Position numbers and translations under genes: made by a program. Shown one piece after another: positions 39,247-52,342 of a stretch of DNA of 64,000 bases; within the stretch, counting starts at the first letter, position 1, and the number at the start of each line of letters is the position of its first letter. This stretch comes from Deinococcus sp. AB2017081 (lineage in GTDB: Bacteria; Deinococcota; Deinococci; Deinococcales; Deinococcaceae). The notes under the pieces were generated by a model. The model did no database searches. It worked only from the letters and a program-made list of their open reading frames with translations, and was not told where the DNA came from. The stretch covers positions 1,109,501-1,173,500 of the forward strand of contig NZ_CP140098.1 in NCBI RefSeq assembly GCF_034440735.1, given 5' to 3'.

Positions 39247-41349
39247 GTGGACGGCATGACCGCGCCCACCACCACCGACGCGCGCATCGTCCGCACCACC
39301 TGCCCGTACTGCGCGGTGCAGTGCACCTTCGACCTACACATCGAACGCGGCCTGCCCGTCAGGGCTGCCCCCACCAAGGACTGCCCCGTCGCGCACGGCA
39401 CCGTGTGTAAGAAGGGCCTCGCCGCCCTGAACGACCTGCGCCACCCGGAGCGCCTGACGACTCCGCTGCTGCGCAAGAATGGAGAACTCGTCCCGGTGGA
39501 CTGGGCCGAGGCGCTGGCCTATGTCCGGGATGCCCTGACCCCGCTGCTGGCTACACGCCCCGACGCGGTCGGCGTGTTCGGCAGCGGCAGCCTGACCAAC
39601 GAGAAGACGTACCTGCTCGGCAAGTTCGCCCGCGTGGCGCTGAAGACCGCGAACATCGACTACAACGGCCGCTACTGCATGTCCAGCGCGTCGGCGGCCC
39701 TGAACCGCACCGTGGGCTACGACCGCGGCCTGGGCTTCCCGCTGGCCGACATGGGAGAAAGCGACCTGATCCTGCTCGTCGGCGCGAACATCGCCGAGAC
39801 GCTGCCGCCGATCATGCAGTACCTCAAGGCCGCCAAAGACCGCGGCGGGATCATCTACGCCATCGACCCGCGCGCCACGACCACCGCCAAGGTCGCCGGA
39901 CAGCACCTCGCGCCCCGCGTGGGCACCGACGGCGTGCTCGCGCTGGGCGTGCTGCACCTCATGAAGCTGTGGGGGAAGATCCGCCCGACCGCGCCCGCGC
40001 ACGGCATGCCCGCCGTGCTCGCCCAGGCCGACGACTACCCCCCCGCCCGCGTGGCCCACGAGTGCGGCCTGCCCGAGGCGGACGTGCTGACCCTGGCCCG
40101 CCGCTACGCCGACGCCGCGAAACCCCTGATCCTCACGGGGCGCGGCGCGGAGCAGCACGCCCACGGCACCGACACCGTCCAGGCCTGGCTGAACCTCGCC
40201 TACCTGACCGGGCACTTCGGCAAGCCCGGCGGTGGCTACGGCACCCTGACCGGCCAGGGCAACGGCCAGGGCGGCCGCGAGCACGGCCAGAAGAACGACC
40301 AGCTGCCCGGCGCGCGCTCCCTGAAAGACCCCCGCCACCGCGCAGAGATGGCCGCGTTCTGGGACGTGCCGGAGGCCGACCTGCCCCGCCCCGGCCACTC
40401 CGCGCAGAACCTCCTGAACGCCTGCGGCCGCGAGATCGAGGCGCTGATCGTGCTGGGCTCCAACCCGGTCGTGAGCGCCGCCGGGGCCGGACAGGTCACG
40501 GAGAACCTCCGGGCCCTGAAGCACCTGATCGTGATCGACTTCCTGCCCAGCGAGACCGCGCAGCTCGCCACGCTGGTGCTGCCCGGCAGCATGTGGTGCG
40601 AGGAGGAGGGCACGACCACCAACCTCGAGGGCCGCGTGCAGCGCCGCCGCCGGGCCATCACCGCGCCCGGCGCGGCCCGCGAGGACTGGCGCATCCTGTG
40701 CGACCTCGCCCACGCCGTCGGCCGCCCGCACGGCTTCACGTACGCCACCTTCCGCGACCTGCAGGACGAGTTCTTCCGCGCCACCAGGGGCGGCAAGGCC
40801 GACTACTCCGGCCTGAGCGCCGAACGCCTCGACCGCGCCACCGCGCAGTGGCCGGTGCGCAGCGCCGACGGCCCCGACACGCCGTACGCCTACGCGCCCA
40901 CGTACCCGACCGGCGACGGCCTCGCCACGCTGCACGCGCCGACCTTCCCGCTCCCCACCCCGCCAAGGCAGCTCACCCTGACCACCGGGCGGCTCGGGAA
41001 CCAGTACCAGAGCGGCACGCAGACCCGCCGCAACGCCGCCCTGAAGGCCGAGAACACGGCGCAGATCCACCCGGACACCGCCCGCGACCACGGCCTGCGC
41101 CCCGGCGACCACGTGACCCTGCGCACCGTGCACGGCGTGACCACCCTGCCCGTGTCGATCAGTCCCGCCATCCGGCCCGACACGGTGTTCCTGCCGTTCC
41201 ACTGGCCGGACACCGCGAACCTGCTCACCGACCCCTACACCCTCGACCCGCACTCGAACATGCCCGCCTTCAAGGGCACGCCCGTGACGCTGCTGCCCGC
41301 CCACTCGGTGGCCGGCACGCCCATCCGCCCGGAGGTGGCCCTCGCATGA
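39247..41349 (+). CDS. nasA: assimilatory nitrate reductase, molybdopterin catalytic subunit
   Basis: 700 residues. N-terminal [4Fe-4S] motif TTCPYCAVQCTFDL with the fourth Cys in HGTVCKKGLAAL, then the bis-MGD oxidoreductase fold (NGRYCMSSASAALNRTVGYDRG, GANIAETLPP, DPRATTTAKVA, GRGAEQHAHGTD, LGSNPVV, CEEEGTTTNLEGRVQ) and the molydopterin dinucleotide-binding domain LTTGRLGNQYQSGTQTRRNA. Reduces nitrate to nitrite; it lacks the C-terminal BFD-like [2Fe-2S] domain of longer NasA proteins and so is nearer to NarB/NasC forms. GTG 39247 or ATG 39256 may start it. It overlaps cynS by ATGA. Confidence 0.93.
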   Translation: MDGMTAPTTTDARIVRTTCPYCAVQCTFDLHIERGLPVRAAPTKDCPVAHGTVCKKGLAALNDLRHPERLTTPLLRKNGELVPVDWAEALAYVRDALTPLLATRPDAVGVFGSGSLTNEKTYLLGKFARVALKTANIDYNGRYCMSSASAALNRTVGYDRGLGFPLADMGESDLILLVGANIAETLPPIMQYLKAAKDRGGIIYAIDPRATTTAKVAGQHLAPRVGTDGVLALGVLHLMKLWGKIRPTAPAHGMPAVLAQADDYPPARVAHECGLPEADVLTLARRYADAAKPLILTGRGAEQHAHGTDTVQAWLNLAYLTGHFGKPGGGYGTLTGQGNGQGGREHGQKNDQLPGARSLKDPRHRAEMAAFWDVPEADLPRPGHSAQNLLNACGREIEALIVLGSNPVVSAAGAGQVTENLRALKHLIVIDFLPSETAQLATLVLPGSMWCEEEGTTTNLEGRVQRRRRAITAPGAAREDWRILCDLAHAVGRPHGFTYATFRDLQDEFFRATRGGKADYSGLSAERLDRATAQWPVRSADGPDTPYAYAPTYPTGDGLATLHAPTFPLPTPPRQLTLTTGRLGNQYQSGTQTRRNAALKAENTAQIHPDTARDHGLRPGDHVTLRTVHGVTTLPVSISPAIRPDTVFLPFHWPDTANLLTDPYTLDPHSNMPAFKGTPVTLLPAHSVAGTPIRPEVALA

Positions 41350-41825
41350 CGACCACGACTGTCCCCACGCCCACCCGCCCCGAACTCCTCGCGCAGCTCG
41401 CCGCGGCCCGCCACGAGCGCCGCCTGACCCTGGCCGAACTGGCCGCCCAGACCGGCACGGATCGCGTGTGGCTGGCCGCCGCGCTGGACGGCCAGCACCC
41501 CATGCCGCTGGCGCTGGCGCAGACGCTGCTGCGCACGCTGGGCCTCGACCCGGCGCACGCGCCCGCCCTGACCGGCGTGCCCATGCGCGGCGCGTTCCAG
41601 ACGCTGCCGCCCACCGACCCCACCCTCTACCGCCTGTACGAGGTGCTGCAGGTGTACGGCCCCGCCCTGAAGACCCTGATCCACGAGGAATTCGGCGACG
41701 GGATCATGAGCGCCATCAACTTCCGGCTGGAACTGCACCGCGAACCCCACCCGGACGGCGACCGCGTCGTGATCACCATGGCCGGCAAGTACCTCCCGTA
41801 CCACTGGGCGTCCCCCGAGCCCTGA
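41346..41825 (+). CDS. cynS: cyanate hydratase (cyanase)
   Basis: 159 residues. N-terminal helix-turn-helix-like part (LTLAELAAQTGTDRVWLAAALDG) and the C-terminal catalytic domain LYRLYEVLQVYGPALKTLIHEEFGDGIMSAINFRLEL with the Arg, Glu and Ser of the active site, and RVVITMAGKYLPYHW. Turns cyanate and bicarbonate into ammonia and carbon dioxide. Its start overlaps the nitrate reductase stop, so cyanate use is tied to the nitrogen island. Confidence 0.96.
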   Translation: MTTTTVPTPTRPELLAQLAAARHERRLTLAELAAQTGTDRVWLAAALDGQHPMPLALAQTLLRTLGLDPAHAPALTGVPMRGAFQTLPPTDPTLYRLYEVLQVYGPALKTLIHEEFGDGIMSAINFRLELHREPHPDGDRVVITMAGKYLPYHWASPEP

Positions 41826-41892
41826 CGCCGGGCCCGAGCCCCGCGCCCCCCGCCTGCACCCCGAGCCCCCACCGCCCCGCCCTGGAGACCCG

Positions 41893-43119
41893 ATGAGCGA
41901 CCGCCGCACCTTCCTGAAACTCGCCGCCAAGACCGCCGCCGTGACTGCTGCCAGCACCATGCTGCCCCGCTTCAACATCGCGTCCGCGCAGAGCCGGCCC
42001 ATCAACATCGGGTTCATCCCGCTCACCGACTGCGCGAGCGTCGTCATGGCCCAGGAACTCGGGTACTTCAAGAAATACGGCGTGACCGTCAATATCCTCA
42101 AGCAGGCGTCGTGGGCGAACACCCGCGACAGCCTGCTCAGCGGCGACCTGCACGCCGCCCACTGCCTGTTCAGCCTGCCGCTGAGTGTGTACAGCGGCAT
42201 CGGCGGCCCTGCCGGGCGGGAACTGCCGATCGCCATGGTCATCAACAACAACGGGCAGGCCATCACGCTGGAGAACACCTTCAAGGCGGCCGGCGGCGAC
42301 CCCAAGGCCGCGGGGGAGATCATCCGCAAACTGATCGCCCAGGGGAAAGCGCCTACCTTCGCCATGACCTTTCCCGATGGCACGCACGACATCTGGCTGC
42401 GCTACTGGCTGGCGCACGCGGGCGTCCCGCAGGGCAAGGTCGGGATCATCACCGTGCCGCCCCCGCAGATGGTCGCGAACATGAAAGTCGGGAACATGGA
42501 CGGCTTCTGCGTCGGGGAACCGTGGGGCGGCGTGGCCGTCGAGCAGGGCATCGGGTTCACGCACGTGACCACGCAGCAGATGTGGCGCAACCACCCCGAG
42601 AAGGCCCTGGTGCTGAACAAGGAGTTCAGCGCCCGCAAGGACGAGGTCAAGGCGGTCATGCGCGCCGTGCTGGACGCCAGCGCGTGGCTGGACTCGCTGC
42701 CCAACCGCCGGCAGGCCGCCAAGGTCATCAGCGCCAGCCGCTACGTGAACGCCCCCGCCGACGTCATCCAGGATCGCCTGGAGGGCAAGTACGAGATGGG
42801 CGGCAGCATCGGCACGCGGCAGTTCCTGGGCGACCAGATGATGTTCTCCCGCAGCGGTCAGACCAGCATGCCCCGCCACGCGCACGCCATGTGGTTCCTC
42901 GCGCAGTACGCGCGCTTCGGTCTGGTCAAGCAGGCCCCGGACTACGAGGCCGTCGCCGACAAGCTCCTCATGACCGACCTGTACCGCGAGGTCGCGAAAG
43001 AAGCTGGCCTGAAACTCCCCACCGACGACATGGCGAAGATCAAGACCACCCTCGACGGCCTGACCTTCGACCCCAAGCGTCCCGCCGACTTCGTCCGGGC
43101 CCACCCCATCCCGGTCTGA
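41893..43119 (+). CDS. nrtA: nitrate/cyanate ABC transporter substrate-binding protein
   Basis: 408 residues. Tat-like signal SDRRTFLKLAAKTAAVTAAS, then INIGFIPLTDCASVVMAQELGYFKKYGVTVNI, QASWANTRDSLLSGDLHAAHCLFSLPLSVYSGIGG and NNNGQAITLENT, as in NrtA and CynA-type binding proteins. It takes nitrate, nitrite or cyanate in the periplasm. Which of them cannot be decided; its position behind cyanase allows cyanate. Followed 15 bases later by the permease gene. Confidence 0.9.
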   Translation: MSDRRTFLKLAAKTAAVTAASTMLPRFNIASAQSRPINIGFIPLTDCASVVMAQELGYFKKYGVTVNILKQASWANTRDSLLSGDLHAAHCLFSLPLSVYSGIGGPAGRELPIAMVINNNGQAITLENTFKAAGGDPKAAGEIIRKLIAQGKAPTFAMTFPDGTHDIWLRYWLAHAGVPQGKVGIITVPPPQMVANMKVGNMDGFCVGEPWGGVAVEQGIGFTHVTTQQMWRNHPEKALVLNKEFSARKDEVKAVMRAVLDASAWLDSLPNRRQAAKVISASRYVNAPADVIQDRLEGKYEMGGSIGTRQFLGDQMMFSRSGQTSMPRHAHAMWFLAQYARFGLVKQAPDYEAVADKLLMTDLYREVAKEAGLKLPTDDMAKIKTTLDGLTFDPKRPADFVRAHPIPV

Positions 43120-43134
43120 GCCCCAGGAGTTCCC

Positions 43135-43945
43135 ATGACCATCACCCAGAGTGCCGCCCCCACCCCGGCCCCCCGCCCCCGCGTGAACGTGAGAGCTCCC
43201 CTGCAGTCCCTGGGTTTCTTCCTGCTGGGCCTGGGCCTGCTGACGCTGGTGTACGTCCTCCTGAGCACGCTGCGCAGCGACCTGCCGAAACTGGGCGAGA
43301 TCGGCGCGGCGCTGTACACCCTGTTCCGCGACCCGTGGTACAACCGCGGCCCCAACGACCAGGGCATCCTGAACCTGCTGTACTCGTCGCTGCAGCGCGT
43401 GTTCTCCGGCTTCGCGCTGGGCGCGCTGGTCGCCATCCCGCTGGGCGTGGTCATGGGCAGCGTGCCGGGCTTCCGCAAGGCGCTCGACCCCATCGTGCAG
43501 CTGCTGCGCCCGGTGTCGCCGCTGGCGTGGTTCCCGATCGGGCTGGTGCTGTTCAAGTCCGCCGAGCCGGCCACGGTGTTCATCATCTTCATCACGGCGC
43601 TGTGGCCCACCGTGATCAACACGGCCTTCGGCGTGAGCGGCGTGCCGCAGGACTTCAAGAACGTCGCCCGCGTGTTCCAGTTCACGCCCACGCAGTACAT
43701 CTTCCGCGTGCTGATGCCCTACGCCCTGCCGCACATCGTGACGGGCCTGCGGATCTCGTTCGGGATCGCGTGGATGGTCATCGTGGCCGCCGAGATGCTC
43801 AGCGGCAAGAGCGGCATCGGCTTCTACGTGTGGGACGCGTGGAACGCCCTGAACCTCCCGAACGTCGTGAGCGCCATCCTGATCATCGGCGTGACCGGGT
43901 TCCTGTTCGACCGGCTGTTCAACGTGCTGGAGAAGAAGGTGTCGT

Positions 43946-43953
<8 letters not shown>
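43135..43953 (+). CDS. nrtB: nitrate/cyanate ABC transporter permease
   Basis: 272 residues, six membrane helices. ALGALVAIPLGVVMGSVPGFRKALDPIVQLLRPVSPLAWFPIGLVLFK and the EAA loop QDFKNVARVFQFTPTQYIFRVLMPYALPHIVTGLRISFGIAWMVIVAAEMLSGKSGIGF are typical of NrtB/CynB/SsuC permeases. Partner of the preceding binding protein; overlaps the ATPase gene by eight bases. Confidence 0.92.
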
Positions 43954-44782
<829 letters not shown>

Positions 44783-44801
44783 CCTGCCCCGGAGGCCCAC
44801 C

Positions 44802-46037
<1,236 letters not shown>

Positions 46038-46160
46038 CCGCCACCGCCTGATTGCCACCGTCATGCCAGCGGGGGAGAGCCGACCGGTTCTCCCCCTCGT
46101 CCATGTCGATCTGCGCCGATCTGCGCGGCGGCCCACGCGCCCGCCTGCGACACTGGAGGC

Positions 46161-46871
46161 ATGTTCCGCGCCCTGGCCCTGACCGCGCTGCTCGCGTCCG
46201 CCGCCCACGCCCAGACCGCGCCCCCCACGTGGGCCGACCTGCTCCAGCCCGGCGTGCAGGCCCGGCAGGCCGCGTGCGACGCCGCCACCGCCCACGAGAA
46301 GGCGCACCCGACGCCCACCGCGCAGAAGTACGCGAGCGGCGACCAGAGCGACGCCGCCCGCCTCGGCAGGAAACTCACCGACGACCGCGACAGCCCCCCC
46401 GAAGTGAAGGTGCCGGCCCACGTGGCCAGCCGCATCATCATCGAACTGCCCGCCGCCACGGTCGGGAACATCTGCGCGAACGCCGCCCGCGACGGCAAGC
46501 CCGTCAAGGTCACCCAGTACACCGGCACGACCCAGGTGTACATCCAGGGCGAACTCGTGGCCCTCAAGGACGCCCTGAAACTCACCGCGGCCCTGCGCCT
46601 GCTGGACGCCTCCGGACAGGAACTCGCCCGCATCGACAGCCGCCGCGACGCCGCCGCCAAGGTCGACCAGGGCCTGTGGACGCGCGAGTGCCAGGACAAC
46701 GTGTGCCGCTGGCGGGGCTTCAGCGTCTTCGCGTTCAGCGACTACCAGCTGAAACCCGAGACCTACGCCGCCACGCAGACCGTGCAGCTCGTGTTCGACC
46801 GCGGCTACGGCCCCGAGACCCGCGACTACACGGCCGCCGACTTCACCCGCCTGACCCTGGGCGGCCCGTAA
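46161..46871 (+). CDS. secreted protein of unknown function
   Basis: 236 residues. Signal peptide FRALALTALLASAAHAQ, then no recognised domain. Four Cys (Cys39, one in GNICANAA and the pair RECQDNVCRW) could form two disulfides in the periplasm. Helical N-terminal part, beta-rich C-terminal part with YIQGELVALKDALKLTAALRLLDASGQELARI, which looks like a beta-sandwich surface. Stands alone after the nitrogen island; no function can be named. Confidence 0.7.
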   Translation: MFRALALTALLASAAHAQTAPPTWADLLQPGVQARQAACDAATAHEKAHPTPTAQKYASGDQSDAARLGRKLTDDRDSPPEVKVPAHVASRIIIELPAATVGNICANAARDGKPVKVTQYTGTTQVYIQGELVALKDALKLTAALRLLDASGQELARIDSRRDAAAKVDQGLWTRECQDNVCRWRGFSVFAFSDYQLKPETYAATQTVQLVFDRGYGPETRDYTAADFTRLTLGGP

Positions 46872-46894
46872 CCCCCGCGCCGTATCCTCCCCGC

Positions 46895-47683
46895 ATGGAC
46901 ATCGGCGGCACCCGCATCCACGTCGAGGAACACGGCCACGGCCGCCCCCTGCTCATGCTGCACGGCCTCGGCTCGAACATCGAGAGCATGCGGCCCGACA
47001 TCGCCGCCCTGAGCCCCCTGCGCCGCGTCGTCGCCCTCGACAGCCGCGGCCACGGGCGCTCCGAACGCCCCGCCGCGTACACCCTGGACGACCATGTGGA
47101 CGACGTCCTGGCCGTCATGGACGCCCTGGAGCTCCAGACCGCCGACGTCATGGGCACCTCCATGGGCAGCTACGTCGCGCAGGGCGTCGCCACCCGCGCG
47201 CCGGAGCGCGTGTCAAAGCTGGTGCTCGTCGTGCCCAAGGCCAGCGGCACCACATCCAGCGTCGCGCGCCTCATCGGCGAGCACGCCGCCGAGCTGGAGG
47301 GCAGGAGCAGCGACGAAATCCTCGCCTTCATCGGCGACCTGATGTTCGCCCCCACCAGCGGCCCCGGCATCCGCGCCCAGCGGGAACAGGCCGTGCAGCG
47401 CGACCTCGCCCTGGGCCTCACCCAGACGCCCGAACAGTTCCAGGCCGCCAGCCGCGCCCTGGAAGGCTTCGACTACCGCCCCGACCTGCCGCGCGTCACC
47501 GCCGACACCCTCGTCGTCAGCGGACGGCACGACCCCCTGAACCCGCCGCACGAGGGTGAGGTCATCGCGGGACTCATCCCGCGCGCCCGGTTCGTCGTGC
47601 TGGAGGGCAGCGGGCACCTGCCCTCGCTGGAGCAGCCGGAAGAGCTGCACGCGGTGATCCGGGGGTTTCTGGAAGGGGAATGA
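46895..47683 (+). CDS. alpha/beta hydrolase
   Basis: 262 residues. Oxyanion-region HGLGSN, nucleophile elbow GTSMGSYVAQG with Ser, acid Asp in SGRHDPLNPP, and His in GSGHLPSLEQPEEL. Start MDIGGTRIHVEEHGHGRPLLMLHG (ATG 46895). Fits the 3-oxoadipate enol-lactonase/BphD-like fold, substrate unknown. 23 bases after the previous gene; may be co-transcribed. Confidence 0.9.
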   Translation: MDIGGTRIHVEEHGHGRPLLMLHGLGSNIESMRPDIAALSPLRRVVALDSRGHGRSERPAAYTLDDHVDDVLAVMDALELQTADVMGTSMGSYVAQGVATRAPERVSKLVLVVPKASGTTSSVARLIGEHAAELEGRSSDEILAFIGDLMFAPTSGPGIRAQREQAVQRDLALGLTQTPEQFQAASRALEGFDYRPDLPRVTADTLVVSGRHDPLNPPHEGEVIAGLIPRARFVVLEGSGHLPSLEQPEELHAVIRGFLEGE

Positions 47684-47699
47684 TCGTCGGTCAACGCTC

Positions 47700-48030
47700 T
47701 CGGCGGCCCCACCCCCCCCAGCCCCCCTACCCCGGTGGGGCAGGGGGGAGCGGCGCTGCGCTGGGCAAAGTGCGCGCTGGTGGGCGCGTGTGTAGAGCTG
47801 TGGAGGCGGCATACCTGCCCTTTGCGCTCACGTCGTCACCGCCCGCGCGCTTCGCGCACGATGGCATTCGGTGAGGGGCAGGGCGGGAGCTTCGTCGTTT
47901 TATCCCTCTCCCCTTGTGGGAGAGGGAGGGAGGCGCTTAGCGCCGGAAGGGTGAGGGGGCCACCGCGCGACCGCCATCGAATCCAGTCCTTCTGCCTCTC
48001 CCCTGGGGAGAGGGCCGGGGTGAGGGGTCG
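47700..48030. repeat. repeat-rich gap: several GC-rich palindromes, no gene
   Basis: 347 bases between the hydrolase and pyrC. It contains a nested hairpin of C/G runs at 47722-47748, CCCTCTCCC/GGGAGAGGG (47906-47914, 47920-47928, loop CTTGT), GGCGC-TTA-GCGCC (47934-47946) followed by GGAAGGGTGAGGG, and CCTCTCCCC-T-GGGGAGAGG (47995-48013) followed by GGGGTGAGGGG. These GAGAGGG/GGTGAGGG units are a dispersed repeat type seen in many GC-rich genomes. No credible ORF. Confidence 0.65.
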
Positions 48031-49296
48031 TTACTCCCGCCGGTACGCCACCTTGCCGTCCACCACCGTCAGCACCGGCCAGCCCTTCAGGGTCTCGCCG
48101 GCCCAGGGGGTGAACTTGGCCTTGCTCTTGAACTCGGCGGGCTTGACCTCGCGCTCGGTGTCCAGGTCGAGCACCACGAGGTCGGCGGAGGCTCCGGCGT
48201 CCAGGGTCGGTTCGGGCCAGCCCATCACGCGGGCGGGGGCGGCGGTCATGAGCTCCAGGATCTTCTCCAGCCCCAGCGACGCGCCGAAGCGCGTGTACAT
48301 CAGTGGGAACGCGAGTTCGATGTACGCGATGCCGCTGGGGGCCTCCAGCAAGTCGCGTTCCTTCTCGGCGCGGGTGTGCGGGGCGTGGTCGGTGGCGATA
48401 CAGTCCACGCTGCCGTCCTTCAGGCCCTCCAGCAGGTACTCGGCGTCGGCCTGGGTGCGCAGGGGCGGGGCGACCTTGTAGATGGCGTCGAAGCTGCGCA
48501 GGGCCTCGTCCGTCAGGGTCAGGTGGTGGGGGCAGACCTCGCAGGTGACGCCCAGGCCGCGCTTCTTCGCGTCGCGCACCAGATCCAGGGCGCGGGCGGT
48601 ACTGAGGTGCTGCACGTGCAGGCGCACGGGGCGGCCCTGGGCGTGCAGCCCGGCCACGATCTCGATGTCGCGGGCCACGCGGGCCGCTTCGGCCGCGGCG
48701 GGGTTGCCGGGCACTCCGATCGCCTCGGACACCGCGCCCTCGTTCATCACGCCGTCGGCGCGCAGGCTGGCGTCCTCGGCATGAACCGACACGACCATGC
48801 CCAGGCTCGCGGCCGTCTCCAGGCCCAATCTCAGCACGCGGGCGTTCTCGTTCGTGCGCCCATCATCCGTGAACATCGCCGCGCCCGCCCCCTTCAGGTA
48901 CGTCAGTTCGGCCAGCTCGTCGCCCTTCTGCCCGCGCGTCAGGGCTGCCGCCGGCCGCAGGCGCGCCTGTCCCAGCGTGCCCGCCTTCTCCAGCAGGCTC
49001 CGCACGATGCCGGGGTCGTCGATCACGGGCGACGTGTTTGGCATGCACACCACCGTCCCGTACCCGCCCGCCGCCGCCGCCGCGAGGCCCGACGCCAGAT
49101 CTTCCTTCTGCGTCTGCCCCGGCTCCCGCAGGTGCGCGTGCAGCTCGATCAGCGCGGGCACGACGGTGCCGCCCCGGCCGTCGATGACCTCGCCCTCCTC
49201 GGGCAGGTTCCAGCCCTTGATGACGCCGTTCTCGATGGTGACGCTCGTGGTCTCGTCGGAGCCCGTGCGCTTGATGTTCGTGATGGTGATGGTCAT
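48031..49296 (-). CDS. pyrC: dihydroorotase
   Basis: 421 residues, amidohydrolase fold. VVPALIELHAHLREPGQTQKED has the two metal His, then GYGTVVCMPNTSPVIDDP, SVHAEDA, RLHVQHLSTARALDLVRDAKKRGLGVTCEVCPHHL, and the catalytic Asp in CIATDHAPHTRAEKE. Makes dihydroorotate from carbamoyl aspartate. Last gene of pyrR-pyrB-udk-like-pyrC. It overlaps the upstream kinase gene by ATGA. Confidence 0.96.
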   Translation of the reverse strand: MTITITNIKRTGSDETTSVTIENGVIKGWNLPEEGEVIDGRGGTVVPALIELHAHLREPGQTQKEDLASGLAAAAAGGYGTVVCMPNTSPVIDDPGIVRSLLEKAGTLGQARLRPAAALTRGQKGDELAELTYLKGAGAAMFTDDGRTNENARVLRLGLETAASLGMVVSVHAEDASLRADGVMNEGAVSEAIGVPGNPAAAEAARVARDIEIVAGLHAQGRPVRLHVQHLSTARALDLVRDAKKRGLGVTCEVCPHHLTLTDEALRSFDAIYKVAPPLRTQADAEYLLEGLKDGSVDCIATDHAPHTRAEKERDLLEAPSGIAYIELAFPLMYTRFGASLGLEKILELMTAAPARVMGWPEPTLDAGASADLVVLDLDTEREVKPAEFKSKAKFTPWAGETLKGWPVLTVVDGKVAYRRE

Positions 49297-49895
49297 GGAA
49301 ACCCCTCAGGTTGGAGATGGTGGATCAGGGTGGAGACGATCCGGGCGTTGTCGTCCGGACTGTTGTTGCCGTGCAGGATGACGTCGGCCTTGCTCATCGT
49401 TCTGGCGACGTGCAGGTCGTGCCCGGGTCGTCCGCTGTTCACGTAGTTCTGGAAGGTGATGGCTGGGTTCGTGCCGCGCTCCGCGAAGTTCCGGGCGATC
49501 TTCCGACCGAGGCGCAGGTCGTCGTCCAGCCACACGAACACCTTGAGATGTAGCCGCTCCGTGAGATCGTCGAAGGCCAGCGCGAAGGCCCCGTCGATCA
49601 GGATGAACTGAACCCGTTGCCCATCGCGGCTCAGCTCGTCGATCCGGGCCAGGATCGCCGGCACGTCGAAGGCGTCCGGATGGTTGAGGTCGAAGTGCCG
49701 CCCGCCATCGACCGGCGACACGACGAAGGGCCCGTGTGTCCGATCCGTGCGAAAGAACTCGTCCAGCGCGACGACGGAGGCTCCGGGCCCGAGCAGGTCG
49801 CGCAGCCGCCGGGTGAGGGTGGACTTGCCCGAGGCCGAGCCGCCTGCGATGGCGATGACCCTGGGCGTCACGACCGCACCCGAGCGGGAACGCAC
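49293..49895 (-). CDS. uridine kinase-like P-loop phosphotransferase
   Basis: 200 residues. P-loop IAIAGGSASGKSTLTRRL at about 14-28, ALDEFFRTDRTHGPF, FDLNHPDAFDVPAILARIDEL, ILIDGAFALAF and the arginine-bearing lid VWLDDDLRLGRKIARNFAERG. These are features of uridine/phosphoribulokinase-type kinases, and the location between pyrB and pyrC fits uridine or another pyrimidine precursor as substrate. GTG 49895 is the most upstream start; GTG 49871 is an alternative, neither with a clear ribosome binding site. Confidence 0.85.
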   Translation of the reverse strand: MRSRSGAVVTPRVIAIAGGSASGKSTLTRRLRDLLGPGASVVALDEFFRTDRTHGPFVVSPVDGGRHFDLNHPDAFDVPAILARIDELSRDGQRVQFILIDGAFALAFDDLTERLHLKVFVWLDDDLRLGRKIARNFAERGTNPAITFQNYVNSGRPGHDLHVARTMSKADVILHGNNSPDDNARIVSTLIHHLQPEGFP

Positions 49896-49915
49896 GGCTC
49901 AGCGCCCATGGCCCC

Positions 49916-51541
<1,626 letters not shown>

Positions 51542-51573
51542 CTGTACTCCTTCTCCTGCCTCACGGGGCGGGT

Positions 51574-51591
51574 GCGACCTCACGGGATCGC
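51574..51591 (-). promoter_or_regulatory. PyrR-binding loop in the pyr leader
   Basis: In mRNA sense the loop TCCCGTGAGG matches the known PyrR-binding consensus UCCNGNGAGG and is closed by GCGA/UCGC (plus 51588-51591 and 51574-51577). A second near-copy, CCCCGTGAGG, lies 19 bases downstream (plus 51559-51568). It precedes the leader ORF and the terminator. Confidence 0.75.
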
Positions 51592-51595
51592 CGGG

Positions 51596-51639
51596 AAAAA
51601 GGCGGGAGCCCACTGCGGCTCCTGACCTCCGGGAGTGTA
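51596..51639 (-). promoter_or_regulatory. pyr promoter -10 and first leader hairpin
   Basis: On the minus strand TACACT (plus 51634-51639) is a likely -10 with a weak -35. It is followed at once by GGAGCC/GGCTCC (plus 51617-51622 and 51605-51610), and a T5 run (plus 51596-51600). Confidence 0.4.
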
Positions 51640-51686
51640 GCAGGCCCCGGGCGGGACGCGGAAGCGTAATTTAAGACGCACTAAAC

Positions 51687-51715
51687 TTGACAGGATGACA
51701 CTCAGGTTTTAGGAT
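51687..51715 (+). promoter_or_regulatory. hsp20 promoter
   Basis: TTGACA 51687-51692, spacer of 17, TAGGAT 51710-51715: the best-matched vegetative promoter of the window. A dyad CTCAG-ATC-CTGAG follows at 51748-51760, before the gene. Confidence 0.7.
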
Positions 51716-51803
51716 GCATGACGTTGAGCGCGGGGCACTCAGATCCTGAGCAGGCGATGCGTGCACGGCGCTCCGGAACCCCACTCCCCAGGAGGTACTC
51801 CAG

Positions 51804-52282
<479 letters not shown>

Positions 52283-52297
52283 GCTGCACCGTTCAAT

Positions 52298-52327
52298 GGC
52301 AGCCGGGGAGCGCAGGCCCCGGCTGCC
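52298..52327. terminator. hairpin after hsp20
   Basis: Eleven-base perfect stem 52298-52308 with 52317-52327, loop AGCGCAGG. It lies between convergent genes. Confidence 0.7.
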
Positions 52328-52342
52328 TCTGTGTGGTCAGGC

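Noticed and set aside
39334..41304. 656-codon minus-strand open frame opposite the nitrate reductase
   Set aside because: Composition is the mirror of a GC-rich gene; no motif, no ribosome binding site, and the plus-strand gene is certain.
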